Assembly (NCBI GenBank): GCA_020849295.1 | Contig: JADLGN010000005.1 | Coordinates: forward strand, 273,779 to 337,778 | Source of the DNA: Bacteroidia bacterium | Lineage (GTDB): Bacteria; Bacteroidota; Bacteroidia; NS11-12g; UBA9320 | Reading direction: 5' to 3' | DNA: 64,000 bases | Shown here: piece by piece, positions 34,384-44,135 of the stretch | Numbering within the stretch: position 1 is the stretch's first letter | Layout of the letters: each line of letters starts with the position of its first letter | Position numbers and translations under genes: made by a program | Notes under the pieces: generated by a model | What the model was told of the DNA's origin: nothing | What the model saw: the letters and a program-made list of their open reading frames with translations, nothing else | Database searches by the model: none

Positions 34384-35181
34384 ATGCCAAACAATAAATC
34401 AAAAAACTTTTTATACGGCTATTCCTATGTAAATGGAATTAAAATGTATTATGAAATATATGGGAAAGGTAAACCTCTTATATTAATTCATGGAGGATGT
34501 TCTACCATCCAATCTTCTTTTGGAAGAATTATTTCGTTATTTTCAAAAAACAGACAAATAATATGCGTTGAGTTACAAGCTCACGGACGAACAAGTGACC
34601 GTCATACTCCACTTTCCTTTGAACAAGATGCTGATGATGTTGCAAATCTTTTAAAAAACCTTAAAATTAATAAAGCTGATTTGCTTGGATTTAGTAACGG
34701 TGGAAACACAGTTTTACAAATTGCAATAAGACATCCTGAAATTTGCAATAAAATTATTGCAGGATCTGTTCTTTTAAAGCAAAATGGAGCTTTTCCACAT
34801 TTTTGGGAGTTCATTAATAATGGAACTTTTGAGCAGATGCCTAAAGAGTATAAAGAAGCTTTCTTGAAAGTAAACCCTAATAATACAAAACTTAAAAACA
34901 TGTATAAAAAATGTGCTGACAGGATGAGCAACTTTAATGATTTTTCAGATGAGCAACTACAATCAATAAAAGCATCTGTACTGCTTATTAATGGTGATAA
35001 AGATGTTGCAACAAATGAACATATTACTGCTATTGCAAAATTAATTTCTAATTGCCGACTTGCCATAATCCCTGGCGGTCATGGGGAATACATTGGAGAA
35101 ATCACAACTTTAAATCCAAATTTCAAAACAAGCGAATTTGTAGTTCCTTTGATTGAAAAATTTTTAGATTTAGATTTATAA
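34384..35181 (+). CDS. Alpha/beta hydrolase
   Basis: 265 residues with the alpha/beta-hydrolase fold. The oxyanion-hole motif LIHGGCS is at 34-40, the nucleophile elbow G-F-Ser104-N-G, a probable acid Asp in INGDKDVAT (about 205) and the His in IPGGHGEY (about 229). Substrate is unknown; the closest look is to esterases and haloperoxidase-like hydrolases. No signal peptide, so probably cytoplasmic. It follows the SDR gene closely and is likely co-expressed. Confidence 0.88.
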   Translation: MPNNKSKNFLYGYSYVNGIKMYYEIYGKGKPLILIHGGCSTIQSSFGRIISLFSKNRQIICVELQAHGRTSDRHTPLSFEQDADDVANLLKNLKINKADLLGFSNGGNTVLQIAIRHPEICNKIIAGSVLLKQNGAFPHFWEFINNGTFEQMPKEYKEAFLKVNPNNTKLKNMYKKCADRMSNFNDFSDEQLQSIKASVLLINGDKDVATNEHITAIAKLISNCRLAIIPGGHGEYIGEITTLNPNFKTSEFVVPLIEKFLDLDL

Positions 35182-35247
35182 AGTTAAATACAACTAAAAA
35201 TAATATTATAAATTATAGTTTACATTTGCCCTATATTTAAAAAAAAA

Positions 35248-35781
35248 GTGAGAAAAAGATTATTCGTAATATTGATGGTGTTATGTTTAATTGTACCTTT
35301 CACTACATTTTATATATTATTTCATTATCAAAAAAAACAAGTTAAAAGAGAAATAAAACATAGAATGATTGAAGGAATTAGCAAAAGCGAATTGGTTTTA
35401 TTAAAATTCACATTGCCTCAAACTCAATCATCACTTAACTGGGAACATTCAAAAGAGTTTGAATATAATGGACAGATGTATGATGTAGTAGAAAAAAAAT
35501 TTAAAGGAGATACTATTTACTATTGGTGCTGGGCAGACAATAAAGAAACAAAACTCAACAAACAATTAGATAAACTGTTACTACATGCTTTAGGTTGCAA
35601 TACGAACAATAAAGAGAACCAGAAAAGGTTATCAAATTTTTATAAATCTCTTTTCTTTGAAAAATTTTCCATTATTACACAATTTTACCCTCCGAATAAA
35701 AATAAACAAAAATCAATATGTTTTATTAATTATATTTCATTATCAAGCCAACCAAAGGTTCCTCCTCCCGAACTAAGTTAA
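35248..35781 (+). CDS. Small single-pass membrane protein upstream of a TonB receptor
   Basis: 177 residues starting at GTG (35248). One N-terminal transmembrane helix (LFVILMVLCLIVPFTTFYIL) is followed by a periplasmic domain containing KHRMIEGISKSELVLLKFT, WEHSKEFEYNGQMYDVVEK and YYWCWADNKETKLNKQLDKL. I recognise this pattern as a recurrent Bacteroidota family found just before TonB-dependent receptors, but it has no known function. TACATTTG at 35221-35228 is a possible -7 element. The next receptor gene starts 93 bases downstream. Confidence 0.7.
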   Translation: MRKRLFVILMVLCLIVPFTTFYILFHYQKKQVKREIKHRMIEGISKSELVLLKFTLPQTQSSLNWEHSKEFEYNGQMYDVVEKKFKGDTIYYWCWADNKETKLNKQLDKLLLHALGCNTNNKENQKRLSNFYKSLFFEKFSIITQFYPPNKNKQKSICFINYISLSSQPKVPPPELS

Positions 35782-35874
35782 ATAATAAAAATGATTCAAT
35801 TCTATCTGACTGTTTTCAAGTAATAGGCAGAAATTTTAATTTATTTAACAATTTAAAAAATATAAAAAAATACA

Positions 35875-38280
35875 ATGAAAAAAACATTAATAATGTGTTT
35901 ATTGATGAGCATTTGTATAATCACATTTTCTCAAACAATAACAATAAAAGATAACGAAACAGATAAACCTATTGAAGGTGTTATACTGTTGAGTGATAAG
36001 CCTAAAGCGTTTTCAATAACAAATGCAAAGGGACAAGCCAACATTTCGGAATTTAATAAAGCTGAAAAAATAAAAATAAGTTCAATTGGCTATAAAAATA
36101 TAATGAGAAGTTATTTTCAGCTTCAAACTTCAAATTTCGAATTACGGTTAGAACAAACTAACTTTAATCTCGAAGAAATAGTAATATCGGGTACTCGCTG
36201 GAGGCAGTCTTCTCCTGATGTGCCATCAAAAATCATTAAAATAACATCAAAAGAAGTAGAATTTCAAAATCCACAAACTGCAGCCGATTTATTAGGAATT
36301 TCGGGAAAAGTTTTTATTCAGAAAAGTCAGCAGGGCGGCGGTAGCCCTATGATTAGAGGTTCTGCAACAAATAGGTTAATTTACACAGTAGATGGTGTGC
36401 GAATGAATACTGCAATTTTCAGACGGGGAAATATTCAAAACGTAATAAATCTCGACCCGTTTGCAACTGAATATACAGAAGTTTTGTTTGGCCCGGGTTC
36501 AGTAATTTACGGCAGTGATGCAATTGGCGGAGTAATGAGTTTTCAAACATTAACACCACAGTTATCAATGACTGACAAGCTTCTAATTACAGGCAAAACA
36601 ATTGCACGGTACTCATCTGCAAACAATGAAAAAACAGGTCATTTTGATGTAAAAATAGGTTGGAAAAAATGGGCAATTGTAACAAGTTTTAGTTCATGGG
36701 ATTTTGACAATCTTAGGCAAGGAAGCAAAGGTCCTAATGATTATATCAAAGATATTTATGTTCAAAGACAAGACAGTACAGATGTTGTTATAAAACAAAA
36801 TGACCCTTTGCTTCAGATTCCTACCGCTTATTCACAGTTTAATATGATGCAAAAAATACGTTTTAAACCCAATAAAAAATGGGACTTTCAATATGGGTTT
36901 CATTATTCAGTTTCTTCGCCTTTTGGCAGGTATGACAGGCTTACTCGTTTTAGTAAAGGAACAATACGATACGCAGAGTGGAATTATGGACCTCAAAAAT
37001 GGATGATGAATAATATAAGCATAACACACAACGGAAATAATATTGCTTATGATGAAATGACAATTCGTTTGGCACAGCAATCATTTGAAGAGAGTCGTAT
37101 TGACAGAACATTACATAAAGTTAACAGAAATACGCAAACAGAAAATGTTGAGGCATCATCAATTAATATTGATTTTAATAAGAAAACTAATTCAAAAAAT
37201 ACTTTATACTATGGTGTTGAATATGTTTTTGATAATGTGTTATCAGTAGGAAAAATAACCGATATAAAAACCGGAGCAGAGCAAAAAGGACCTTCAAGAT
37301 ACCCGCTATCTACATGGACTTCTATTGGCGCTTATCTTAATGACCAATACAAGTTATCTGAAAAATTACTTTTTCAAGCAGGTGCAAGATACAATAGATT
37401 TATAATTGACTCTGATTTTGATACTACATTTTATCCATTTGCATTTACAAACGCAAATGTAAATAATAGTGCACTGACAGGTAGTTTAGGTTTTATTTAC
37501 AGACCTACTAAAAATTGGGTAATAAATGCTAATGCAGGAACAGCATTTAGAACGCCAAATGTGGACGATATAGGTAAAGTTGCCGATTCTGAACCAGGCT
37601 CGGTTGTAGTTCCTAACCCAGGATTAAAAGCAGAATATGCATATAACTTTGATTTTGGTATTGCTAAAATATTTAAAGATTTGCTTAAGGTTGATATATC
37701 TTGTTTTTATACAATTATTAATAATTCATTAGTTCGAAGAGATTTTCTTTTTAATGGACAAGACAGTATTATATTCAGCAACCAAATGAGCAAAGTTCAG
37801 GCAATACAAAATGCTGCAGTAACAAATGTGTATGGTTTGCAAGCCGAAGTAGAAATAAAACTTCCATCAGGATTTTCATATATTTCTGATTTTAATTTTC
37901 AAGCAGGAAAAGATGAGTTAGATGACGGTACTAAAAGCCCATCAAGGCATGCACCCCCGTTTTATGGTGTAAACAGATTGCGTTTTAAAAAAAATAACCT
38001 TATGCTCGAATTAAACACTATTTATCAAGGAAAAATGAGTTTTGACCAACTTCCGGAAGATGAAAAAGCCAAAGTTGAGCTTTATGCTAAGGATGCAAAC
38101 GGCAATAATTATGCACCTGCATGGCATACTGTTAATTTTAAAGCTTTTTATCAGTATTCCGAAAATTTGAGCATAAGTAGTGGAGTTGAAAATATTACAG
38201 ACCAAAGATATCGCCCTTATAGCTCCGGAGTTTCTGGTGCAGGAAGAAATTTTATTATTTCTTTAAAAGCTAATTTCTAA
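35875..38280 (+). CDS. TonB-dependent receptor (hemoglobin/transferrin-receptor-like)
   Basis: 801 residues: a signal peptide (about 1-19), a CarboxypepD_reg-like segment, a TonB box region (LEEIVISGTRW) and a plug with GGGSPMIRGSATNRLIYTVD and FGPGSVIYGSDAIGGVMSFQ. The barrel includes GTAFRTPNVDDIGK and NPGLKAEYAYNFDFG and ends KANF. These plug and barrel segments resemble heme/iron-protein or metal receptors of the hemoglobin-receptor type, so iron or another metal is the likely cargo (inference). A possible bidirectional terminator follows at 38292-38341. Confidence 0.88.
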   Translation: MKKTLIMCLLMSICIITFSQTITIKDNETDKPIEGVILLSDKPKAFSITNAKGQANISEFNKAEKIKISSIGYKNIMRSYFQLQTSNFELRLEQTNFNLEEIVISGTRWRQSSPDVPSKIIKITSKEVEFQNPQTAADLLGISGKVFIQKSQQGGGSPMIRGSATNRLIYTVDGVRMNTAIFRRGNIQNVINLDPFATEYTEVLFGPGSVIYGSDAIGGVMSFQTLTPQLSMTDKLLITGKTIARYSSANNEKTGHFDVKIGWKKWAIVTSFSSWDFDNLRQGSKGPNDYIKDIYVQRQDSTDVVIKQNDPLLQIPTAYSQFNMMQKIRFKPNKKWDFQYGFHYSVSSPFGRYDRLTRFSKGTIRYAEWNYGPQKWMMNNISITHNGNNIAYDEMTIRLAQQSFEESRIDRTLHKVNRNTQTENVEASSINIDFNKKTNSKNTLYYGVEYVFDNVLSVGKITDIKTGAEQKGPSRYPLSTWTSIGAYLNDQYKLSEKLLFQAGARYNRFIIDSDFDTTFYPFAFTNANVNNSALTGSLGFIYRPTKNWVINANAGTAFRTPNVDDIGKVADSEPGSVVVPNPGLKAEYAYNFDFGIAKIFKDLLKVDISCFYTIINNSLVRRDFLFNGQDSIIFSNQMSKVQAIQNAAVTNVYGLQAEVEIKLPSGFSYISDFNFQAGKDELDDGTKSPSRHAPPFYGVNRLRFKKNNLMLELNTIYQGKMSFDQLPEDEKAKVELYAKDANGNNYAPAWHTVNFKAFYQYSENLSISSGVENITDQRYRPYSSGVSGAGRNFIISLKANF

Positions 38281-38291
38281 ATTTTTTTATT

Positions 38292-38341
38292 AAATAATCC
38301 CGTTTGCTTTTCAAGTATTTGGTTAGTAGGCGGGATTATTT
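38292..38341. terminator. Inverted repeat between convergent genes
   Basis: AAATAATCCCG (38292-38302) and CGGGATTATTT (38331-38341) are perfect 11-bp complements around a 28-base loop. They lie just after the TonB receptor stop and just before the end of the oppositely oriented glycosyltransferase. The A/T-rich outer stem gives T-runs on both strands, so it could terminate in either direction. Confidence 0.6.
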
Positions 38342-38363
38342 CTTTATATATTAAATGAAATTT

Positions 38364-40301
38364 TTATTTAAAAAAACTTTTTATTACAATTTCAAAATCA
38401 TTTTCTAAAGTATAATTTTTGGCATATCCAAAGTTTACATTATTTACAAATTCTGAATTTGTAATTTTTGATTTATCAAAAGTTTTAAAAATACCTGTTT
38501 TTATTTTTGGTAACTTATTGTTTTCAGTAGAATCTGCGTATCCAACCCATGTATATCTACCAAACAAGACCCAAAAACATTGTTTAAATCGTAAAAACCG
38601 ACAACTAATAAATAACATCCAAATTGGAAATGTAATAATTAATAATAAAGATAAAATTATATCAAACAATCTCTTCTTATACAGGATTGTTTTGTTTACA
38701 AGATTCAATTTTATTTCTTCGGTAAAATATTCACCTTTTTCATTTTTTGAGTGACTACCAATAATAAAGCTGCTTTCTTCAGGAGCAATTTTATATCTAA
38801 TCTTTTTCTGTCCTAATTTTACCATCCATTCAAGGATTTTTTTTGATGAAATACACTTGCCACAAAATACAATTTCATCAATTTTATAAATTTTTATTAT
38901 TTCTTTTATATCTTCAATTTTTCCAATAGTTCTTTTGTTTTTTTCTACTTCGTTTACATTTACAATACCAATACAGTTTACATTGTTTTGCGATTGGTTG
39001 AGTAAATCAAATACCCTATTGGCTTCTTCTCCATCTCCTGCTACCACAATGTTAATTAAATTATTAGACCCCAGAATAAATTTACCGTTTTCAAAGTAAT
39101 TTGCAATTAATCTTGTAAATGTCATTTCAACTATTGCACACATAGCTCCAAGAATAATAAGTCCCCTTGAAAAGCGTAAATTTTCGGGAAACAGAGCATA
39201 TACAGCAAGTATAGCAATAGTGCCAATCACAATTCCTCTAACTATTCTTTTTAATGTGTAAGGCTTATTATATCCCAAACCAATATATGTAAAAACTACC
39301 CAAAACAAAACATAATATGGTATGTGAATTATCATTAGTTCAATGGGGTATTTCTTAATATATTTAATATGAATTTCCCAATATGACTTGAGTATGTACA
39401 TGCCGCCATATAGCAATATTAAATCAAGCAGTAGAAGCCACGATCGTGAAAAAAATCTAGATATTAATGCTGCTGAAGCACGCAAGTATATAAATGAATT
39501 AATAAGGAAGATAAAAAAATCAGATTTTGTACCTTTGTAATGTTTTCGTGCAAAAATAACCATAGCCTGATAAAAAATTTTTACATAATTGGCACTTCCT
39601 TTTTTTGTGCTTTCACCTTTGTAATGGATGATTGATGTTTCAGGAAAATAATAATTATAATAACCTGATTTAATTATTCTGTATGATAAATCAATATCTT
39701 CACCATACATAAAAAAACTTTCATCAAGCAACCCGGTTTTGCTCAAAGCATCTTTTCTTATAAACATAAAAGCTCCGGCAAGAACTTCAACTCTATTTGT
39801 TTGGTCTTGAGGTAAAAAACCAAGATGATATTTGCCAAATCTTTTTGATTTCGGAAAAATCTTATTAAAACCAAACATTTTATACAATGCAACCTGTGGT
39901 GTTGGCAATCCTCTTTTTGACTCAGGCAAAAAATTTCCGCTTCCATCAAGCATTTTTACTCCTAACGCTCCGGCATCAGAAGTTTTTTCCATAAATGCTA
40001 TGCATTTTTCAAAGCAATCTTCTTCAACTACCGTATCAGGATTTAGTAGTAAAATATACTCACCCTTTGATTTATTAATTGCTAAATTATTTGCTTTAGA
40101 AAAACCTGAATTTTCTTTATTTTCAATCAGGTTTACATTGTCAAATTTTTCTTTTAGCATCTCTACACTGCCATCTACAGAATTATTGTCAACAACCCAA
40201 ATTTCACAATCTATACCTTTTGCTGATTTTAATACAGACTTAAGGCACTGTTCAAGAAAGTACTTTACGTTATAGTTTACTATAATTACCGAAAGCTTCA
40301 A
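38364..40301 (-). CDS. GT2 glycosyltransferase fused to a degenerate polyprenyl-glycosylphosphotransferase-like region
   Basis: 645 residues. The N-terminal 260 or so are a rhamnosyltransferase-like GT2 domain (SVIIVNYNVKYFLEQCLKSV, VVDNNSVDGSVEML, LLLNPDTVVEEDCF, MYGEDIDLSYRIIK). Then come about five membrane helices and a nucleotide/CoA-binding-like Rossmann segment (NLINIVVAGDGEEANRVFDL). The C-terminal KKRLFDIILSLLLIITFPIW resembles the membrane anchor of WbaP/PglC-type sugar-phosphate transferases, but the usual catalytic KFRSM-type region is missing. It probably builds a cell-surface or lipid-linked glycan. Fusions of this shape occur in Bacteroidota. It stands alone. Confidence 0.8.
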   Translation of the reverse strand: MKLSVIIVNYNVKYFLEQCLKSVLKSAKGIDCEIWVVDNNSVDGSVEMLKEKFDNVNLIENKENSGFSKANNLAINKSKGEYILLLNPDTVVEEDCFEKCIAFMEKTSDAGALGVKMLDGSGNFLPESKRGLPTPQVALYKMFGFNKIFPKSKRFGKYHLGFLPQDQTNRVEVLAGAFMFIRKDALSKTGLLDESFFMYGEDIDLSYRIIKSGYYNYYFPETSIIHYKGESTKKGSANYVKIFYQAMVIFARKHYKGTKSDFFIFLINSFIYLRASAALISRFFSRSWLLLLDLILLYGGMYILKSYWEIHIKYIKKYPIELMIIHIPYYVLFWVVFTYIGLGYNKPYTLKRIVRGIVIGTIAILAVYALFPENLRFSRGLIILGAMCAIVEMTFTRLIANYFENGKFILGSNNLINIVVAGDGEEANRVFDLLNQSQNNVNCIGIVNVNEVEKNKRTIGKIEDIKEIIKIYKIDEIVFCGKCISSKKILEWMVKLGQKKIRYKIAPEESSFIIGSHSKNEKGEYFTEEIKLNLVNKTILYKKRLFDIILSLLLIITFPIWMLFISCRFLRFKQCFWVLFGRYTWVGYADSTENNKLPKIKTGIFKTFDKSKITNSEFVNNVNFGYAKNYTLENDFEIVIKSFFK

Positions 40302-40403
40302 TTATGATATTTTATGCAAAACTATACATTTCATTAAAAAATTATTGATTAATCATTTTTTTTGAATTATTAGCTAATATTGTATCCTTAAGTTTAATAA
40401 AAT

Positions 40404-41186
40404 ATGTTGTCTGTAAAAACGGTTTCAGAACTAAGCTCACAAGGTATTACACCTGATATATTATTTTGGGTTGGGTGTGCAGGTAGTTTTGACCAAAGAG
40501 CTCAAAAAATCACAAAATCATTTGCTAAAATTTTACAACATTGTAATATAAATTTTGCCATATTAGGAACAGAAGAATCTTGCACGGGAGATCCTGCCAA
40601 ACGTGCAGGAAACGAATTTTTGTTTCAGATGCAGGCAGCAAACAATATTTCTGTATTAAATGGGTACAATATAAAAAAAATAGTTACTACATGCCCTCAT
40701 TGCTACAATACTTTTAAGAATGAATATCCTCAACTTGGAGGAAATTATGAAATTATACATCATACTCAATTGCTTAATGAACTTATTGAAAGTGGAAAAT
40801 TGCGTTTTGAAGGAGGTGATTTCAAAGGAAAAACTATCACTTATCATGATTCATGCTATTTGGGAAGAGCAAACGGAGAATATACTGCACCTCGAAATGT
40901 ACTAAAGGCTTTAGACAGCAATTTATCTGAAATGAAGCGTTGCAAAAGCAATGGATTTTGCTGCGGTGCCGGAGGTTCTCAGTTGTTTAAAGAATCAGAA
41001 AAAGGAATTTCAGAAGTAAATATAGATAGAACAAATGAAGCATTGAATACGGGGGCAGAAATTATAGCTGTAAATTGTCCGTTTTGTATTACTATGCTAA
41101 GTGATGGTGTAAAAAATACAAACAATGAAGAAAAAGTAGAGGTGCTTGATATTGCTGAATTGGCAGCTCAAGCCCTTAGACTTTAA
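40404..41186 (+). CDS. CCG-domain Fe-S protein (HdrB/GlpC-like)
   Basis: 260 residues with two cysteine-rich CCG domains: WVGCAGSFDQRAQKI with ESCTGDPAKRAGNE and CPHCYNTFKNEYP, then HDSCYLGRANGEY, GFCCGAGGSQLF and NCPFCITM. This is the fold of heterodisulfide reductase subunit B and lactate/glycolate oxidase Fe-S subunits, which bind unusual Fe-S clusters. In Bacteroidota this gene normally follows a membrane Fe-S protein like the one at 44265-45545; here the two are 3 kb apart. The electron donor and acceptor are unknown. ATG at 40404 looks natural. Confidence 0.88.
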   Translation: MLSVKTVSELSSQGITPDILFWVGCAGSFDQRAQKITKSFAKILQHCNINFAILGTEESCTGDPAKRAGNEFLFQMQAANNISVLNGYNIKKIVTTCPHCYNTFKNEYPQLGGNYEIIHHTQLLNELIESGKLRFEGGDFKGKTITYHDSCYLGRANGEYTAPRNVLKALDSNLSEMKRCKSNGFCCGAGGSQLFKESEKGISEVNIDRTNEALNTGAEIIAVNCPFCITMLSDGVKNTNNEEKVEVLDIAELAAQALRL

Positions 41187-41196
41187 AAAATATTTT

Positions 41197-42372
41197 ATGA
41201 AAACGGGGTTTGTACCTGTTATTATTTTTTGTGCAGTTTTTCTTGCAATTTTTAATACTTATAAATCAGTACATTTTTTTAATAATAACGATTTTCCTTA
41301 TGATGCACGCAATATCTATTTGGCAGGTATAATTTGGTTAAAAAAGTTAAACCCTTATAATGACAGCCTGATAAAAAATGAATGGATAGAAATTTCTAAA
41401 GTTTCAAATTTTATATCATTAAAAAAACCAGGATTCCCTCAGTGTGGAATGATTTATCCTTTCTGGTCAATTCCAATGTTGTTTATTTACTTTACACACA
41501 ATTGGCTTATGTCTAGAGTTATTATTTGGATTATTAGTTTTTTACTTCTTTCGGCAATAATATTTTTTGCACACAATAATTTTAGTCAATTTGGATACAA
41601 ATGGTGGCAAATACTACTTTTTATTTTGTGTTTTAAATCTACAATAACTGCTTTAATTTTAGGTCAGCCTATGCTTTTAAGTATGGCTGCAATTATGGCA
41701 ATGTGGTATTTTTACCATTATGATAAAAAATTAATAAGCGGATTTTTACTCGGAATAGCTTATTCTAAAGTTACATTATGCCTTCCATTTATTATATTTT
41801 TTGCAGTTAATAAAAACTGGAAAATTCTTTTTGTTTCTTTAATATTTCCAATTTTAAGTTCTATAGTTTTTTATATCATTTCAGGAAACTTATACATATA
41901 CGAAATGTTAAATAACATTAAACAACAAATGAATATAAACTATGCCGGTCACTCAATTTCATCTATCAATACAAATCTTACAGAACTTGGTATTTTACTT
42001 AATTATTTTGCAGGTACAAGCTATATGATAATTGAAAAATTTAATATTTTAAGTTTAATTTTAAGTTATATAATTCTTACTATATACTATAAGAATCATA
42101 AAATTGATTCTTATAAATATATAGCTTTACTAATTCTCTGCAATTTTTTGTTCAGCTATCATCTTATTTACGATTGTATATTATTATTATTTATACTACC
42201 AACAATTAAAAACCGCATTTTAGCATTATTTTTATCAATTCCTTTATTTCTTCCATTAAATGGATTATTTAAAGATGCCTCTTGGCTACATTTTCACCTT
42301 CCGGTTGTAATTATGGTTTTAATGTTATATGTACTGTTTGAAGAAAATTTGAAAAATAAATTTTCATATTAA
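41197..42372 (+). CDS. GT87/DUF2029-like membrane glycosyltransferase
   Basis: 391 residues with about nine or ten hydrophobic helices. The early periplasmic-loop motif (NNDFPYDARNIYLAGIIWLK, then LNPYND) and the later LILGQPMLLSMAAIMAMWYF, GFLLGIAYSKVTLCLPF match the DUF2029/GT87 family, which uses polyprenyl-phosphate sugars. Acceptor unknown. The frame is open upstream into the CCG gene, but ATG 41197, 10 bases after that gene's stop, starts at the first membrane helix and is preferred. It is probably co-transcribed with the CCG gene. Confidence 0.78.
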   Translation: MKTGFVPVIIFCAVFLAIFNTYKSVHFFNNNDFPYDARNIYLAGIIWLKKLNPYNDSLIKNEWIEISKVSNFISLKKPGFPQCGMIYPFWSIPMLFIYFTHNWLMSRVIIWIISFLLLSAIIFFAHNNFSQFGYKWWQILLFILCFKSTITALILGQPMLLSMAAIMAMWYFYHYDKKLISGFLLGIAYSKVTLCLPFIIFFAVNKNWKILFVSLIFPILSSIVFYIISGNLYIYEMLNNIKQQMNINYAGHSISSINTNLTELGILLNYFAGTSYMIIEKFNILSLILSYIILTIYYKNHKIDSYKYIALLILCNFLFSYHLIYDCILLLFILPTIKNRILALFLSIPLFLPLNGLFKDASWLHFHLPVVIMVLMLYVLFEENLKNKFSY

Positions 42373-42401
42373 TCTTAACTTATTTTATAAATTTAAGATT
42401 A
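42370..42401. terminator. AT-rich inverted repeat at convergent stops
   Basis: TAATCTTAA (42370-42378) and TTAAGATTA (42393-42401) form a 9-bp stem spanning the stop codons of the two convergent genes. Low GC makes it weak; function as a bidirectional terminator is only a possibility. Confidence 0.35.
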
Positions 42402-43384
42402 GAAGGAATTGAAATACCCATTACTAAATTGAGTATAGTTCTTGAGCCTAAGAGACCTTTTTTGCTGCCATTGAAACCTGGCCTTTGCCCAAATTCAAAA
42501 CCGTAAGACATATATGGTTTATTTACAAATTTAAATAATACTCCTGTTCGCCAACCGGTTCTTACATTTGAGTTGTTTTTTATATTAAAAGTTGTTCCAT
42601 CTGCAAATTTCAAATCCTGATAGCTTAAAACTGGTGCAAACATTAAATCAAAATAGAAATCGTAGAAACTGTAATTTCCTCTTGTTTTTCTATAACCTTC
42701 AATTTTTACTTTCAAATTTCTTATAGATTTAATACTCAATCCTCCAAAAACAGCAACTTGACGCATTTGAGTATATCCATTATAAATTGGGCTACCATGT
42801 ATATCATCACTGTAACTTCCAAATTTTACTACTTCATTTCCATTTTTTGCTTCCCATGTTTTTATTGATTCGGCTTCTCCCATATCTACAGCAGAATTTA
42901 AAAAATACAGACCACCTCTTACCCCAACTATACTACGTACTGTACCAGGTACCATAATATATTTTGTAGTTGTAGTTTTATAACTGCCGGAATACGATGT
43001 GCTTGACGAAATTACTACTTTCACAGATTTCTTTTTGAGTTTATCTATTAAATGAAAACAAACTGATGGTTCAATATATGTATATTTACTAAAGCCATTT
43101 TTTGGATATGGCAAATTCTTATCAGCATGTGAACGTACATTCATATCCAAATAAGCTTTGCGGAAGGTAATATTACCTGAAAATCTTTTTTTAAGCATTA
43201 CATCTGCTCGTAATCCAAAACCTATAGTTGTGTTTGTTCCCCAAAATTCTGAATAAAATGGATCAATATGAAATGTTGTGTTTTTTATTTTGTCGGGTTC
43301 GTCATGCTTAATTTCATAGCTCAACCTTTGAGAAAATGCCAATGTGCCTGAAAAGGCTAATAATAGTGTAATTATTTTTTTCAT
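42380..43384 (-). CDS. Outer-membrane beta-barrel-like protein of unknown function
   Basis: 334 residues with a signal peptide (MKKIITLLLAFSGTLAFSQ) and alternating beta-strand pattern throughout (for example TTIGFGLRADVMLKKRFSGN, YTYIEPSVCFHLIDKLKKKS, NLKVKIEGYRKTRGNYSFYD). It ends with a barrel-like strand (LNLVMGISIPSNLKF). I do not recognise a named family. Likely an outer-membrane protein. It is followed 7 bases later by the convergent GT87-like gene's end, and purQ lies upstream with a 55-base gap. Confidence 0.62.
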   Translation of the reverse strand: MKKIITLLLAFSGTLAFSQRLSYEIKHDEPDKIKNTTFHIDPFYSEFWGTNTTIGFGLRADVMLKKRFSGNITFRKAYLDMNVRSHADKNLPYPKNGFSKYTYIEPSVCFHLIDKLKKKSVKVVISSSTSYSGSYKTTTTKYIMVPGTVRSIVGVRGGLYFLNSAVDMGEAESIKTWEAKNGNEVVKFGSYSDDIHGSPIYNGYTQMRQVAVFGGLSIKSIRNLKVKIEGYRKTRGNYSFYDFYFDLMFAPVLSYQDLKFADGTTFNIKNNSNVRTGWRTGVLFKFVNKPYMSYGFEFGQRPGFNGSKKGLLGSRTILNLVMGISIPSNLKFIK

Positions 43385-43439
43385 ATTTTATTTTTTTTTA
43401 GATAAGACTTATTAATTGAAAATGGTAAATAATATTTTA

Positions 43440-44135
43440 TTAAACTTTGATAAAACTTTCTAAAATACTTTCAAATATTACTTTTCCATCTGTGTTAAAC
43501 AAGTCTGAATCAGCACATCTTTCAGGATGAGGCATCATTCCAAAAACATTTTTGTTTTTATTGCAAACTCCAGCAATGTTGTTTAAAGAGCCATTGGGGT
43601 TTGCTCTTTTGTCAACCACACCATTTTTATCACAGTAGTAAAATAAAACCTGATTATTATCTAAAATCTCTTTCAATGTTTTTTCATCTGCATAATAATT
43701 TCCTTCACCGTGAGCTATTGGTACTTTTATTATTGTATTATAAGTAAGTTTGTTTGTAATGGCAAGCTCTGTATTTGCGGGTTTTAGATATATATTTTCA
43801 CAGATAAATTTAAGCTTTTCATTTCTTAATAAAGCTCCGGGCAACATACCTGCTTCGCAAAGAATCTGAAAACCATTACAAATTCCCATAACGTAACCAC
43901 CTTCATCTGCAAATTTTTTTACAGATTGCATTATGGGGCTGTATCTTGCTATTGCTCCACTACGCAGATAATCTCCATAAGAAAATCCTCCGGGAAGGAA
44001 AATAAAATCGCAATTATTAAGATTTGTATCTTTGTGCCAAAGCTCTGTAACTTCAGAATTATCTATACCCTGTAATACATTTATTAAGTCATGGTCGCAG
44101 TTTGAACCCGGAAAAATTACAACGCCAAATTTCAT
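43440..44135 (-). CDS. purQ: Phosphoribosylformylglycinamidine synthase subunit I (glutaminase)
   Basis: 231 residues, a class-I glutamine amidotransferase. The nucleophile Cys lies in GICNGFQILCEAGMLPGALL, the His/Glu pair in MMPHPERCAD, and the N-terminal VVIFPGSNCDHDL is characteristic of PurQ. It supplies ammonia to PurL for purine synthesis. The split PurQ/PurL form needs purL and purS, which are not in this window; Bacteroidota often also have a fused PurL, so this may be a partial or secondary system. Divergent from the Fe-S gene at 44265. Confidence 0.95.
   Translation of the reverse strand: MKFGVVIFPGSNCDHDLINVLQGIDNSEVTELWHKDTNLNNCDFIFLPGGFSYGDYLRSGAIARYSPIMQSVKKFADEGGYVMGICNGFQILCEAGMLPGALLRNEKLKFICENIYLKPANTELAITNKLTYNTIIKVPIAHGEGNYYADEKTLKEILDNNQVLFYYCDKNGVVDKRANPNGSLNNIAGVCNKNKNVFGMMPHPERCADSDLFNTDGKVIFESILESFIKV

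Noticed and set aside
34602..35066. 154-codon minus-strand frame opposite the hydrolase gene
   Set aside because: The plus-strand protein has a complete catalytic serine motif; the antisense frame has no recognisable features.
39832..40275. 147-codon plus-strand frame inside the glycosyltransferase gene
   Set aside because: The minus-strand GT2 motifs (SVIIVNYN, DNNS, LNPD) make this a shadow.
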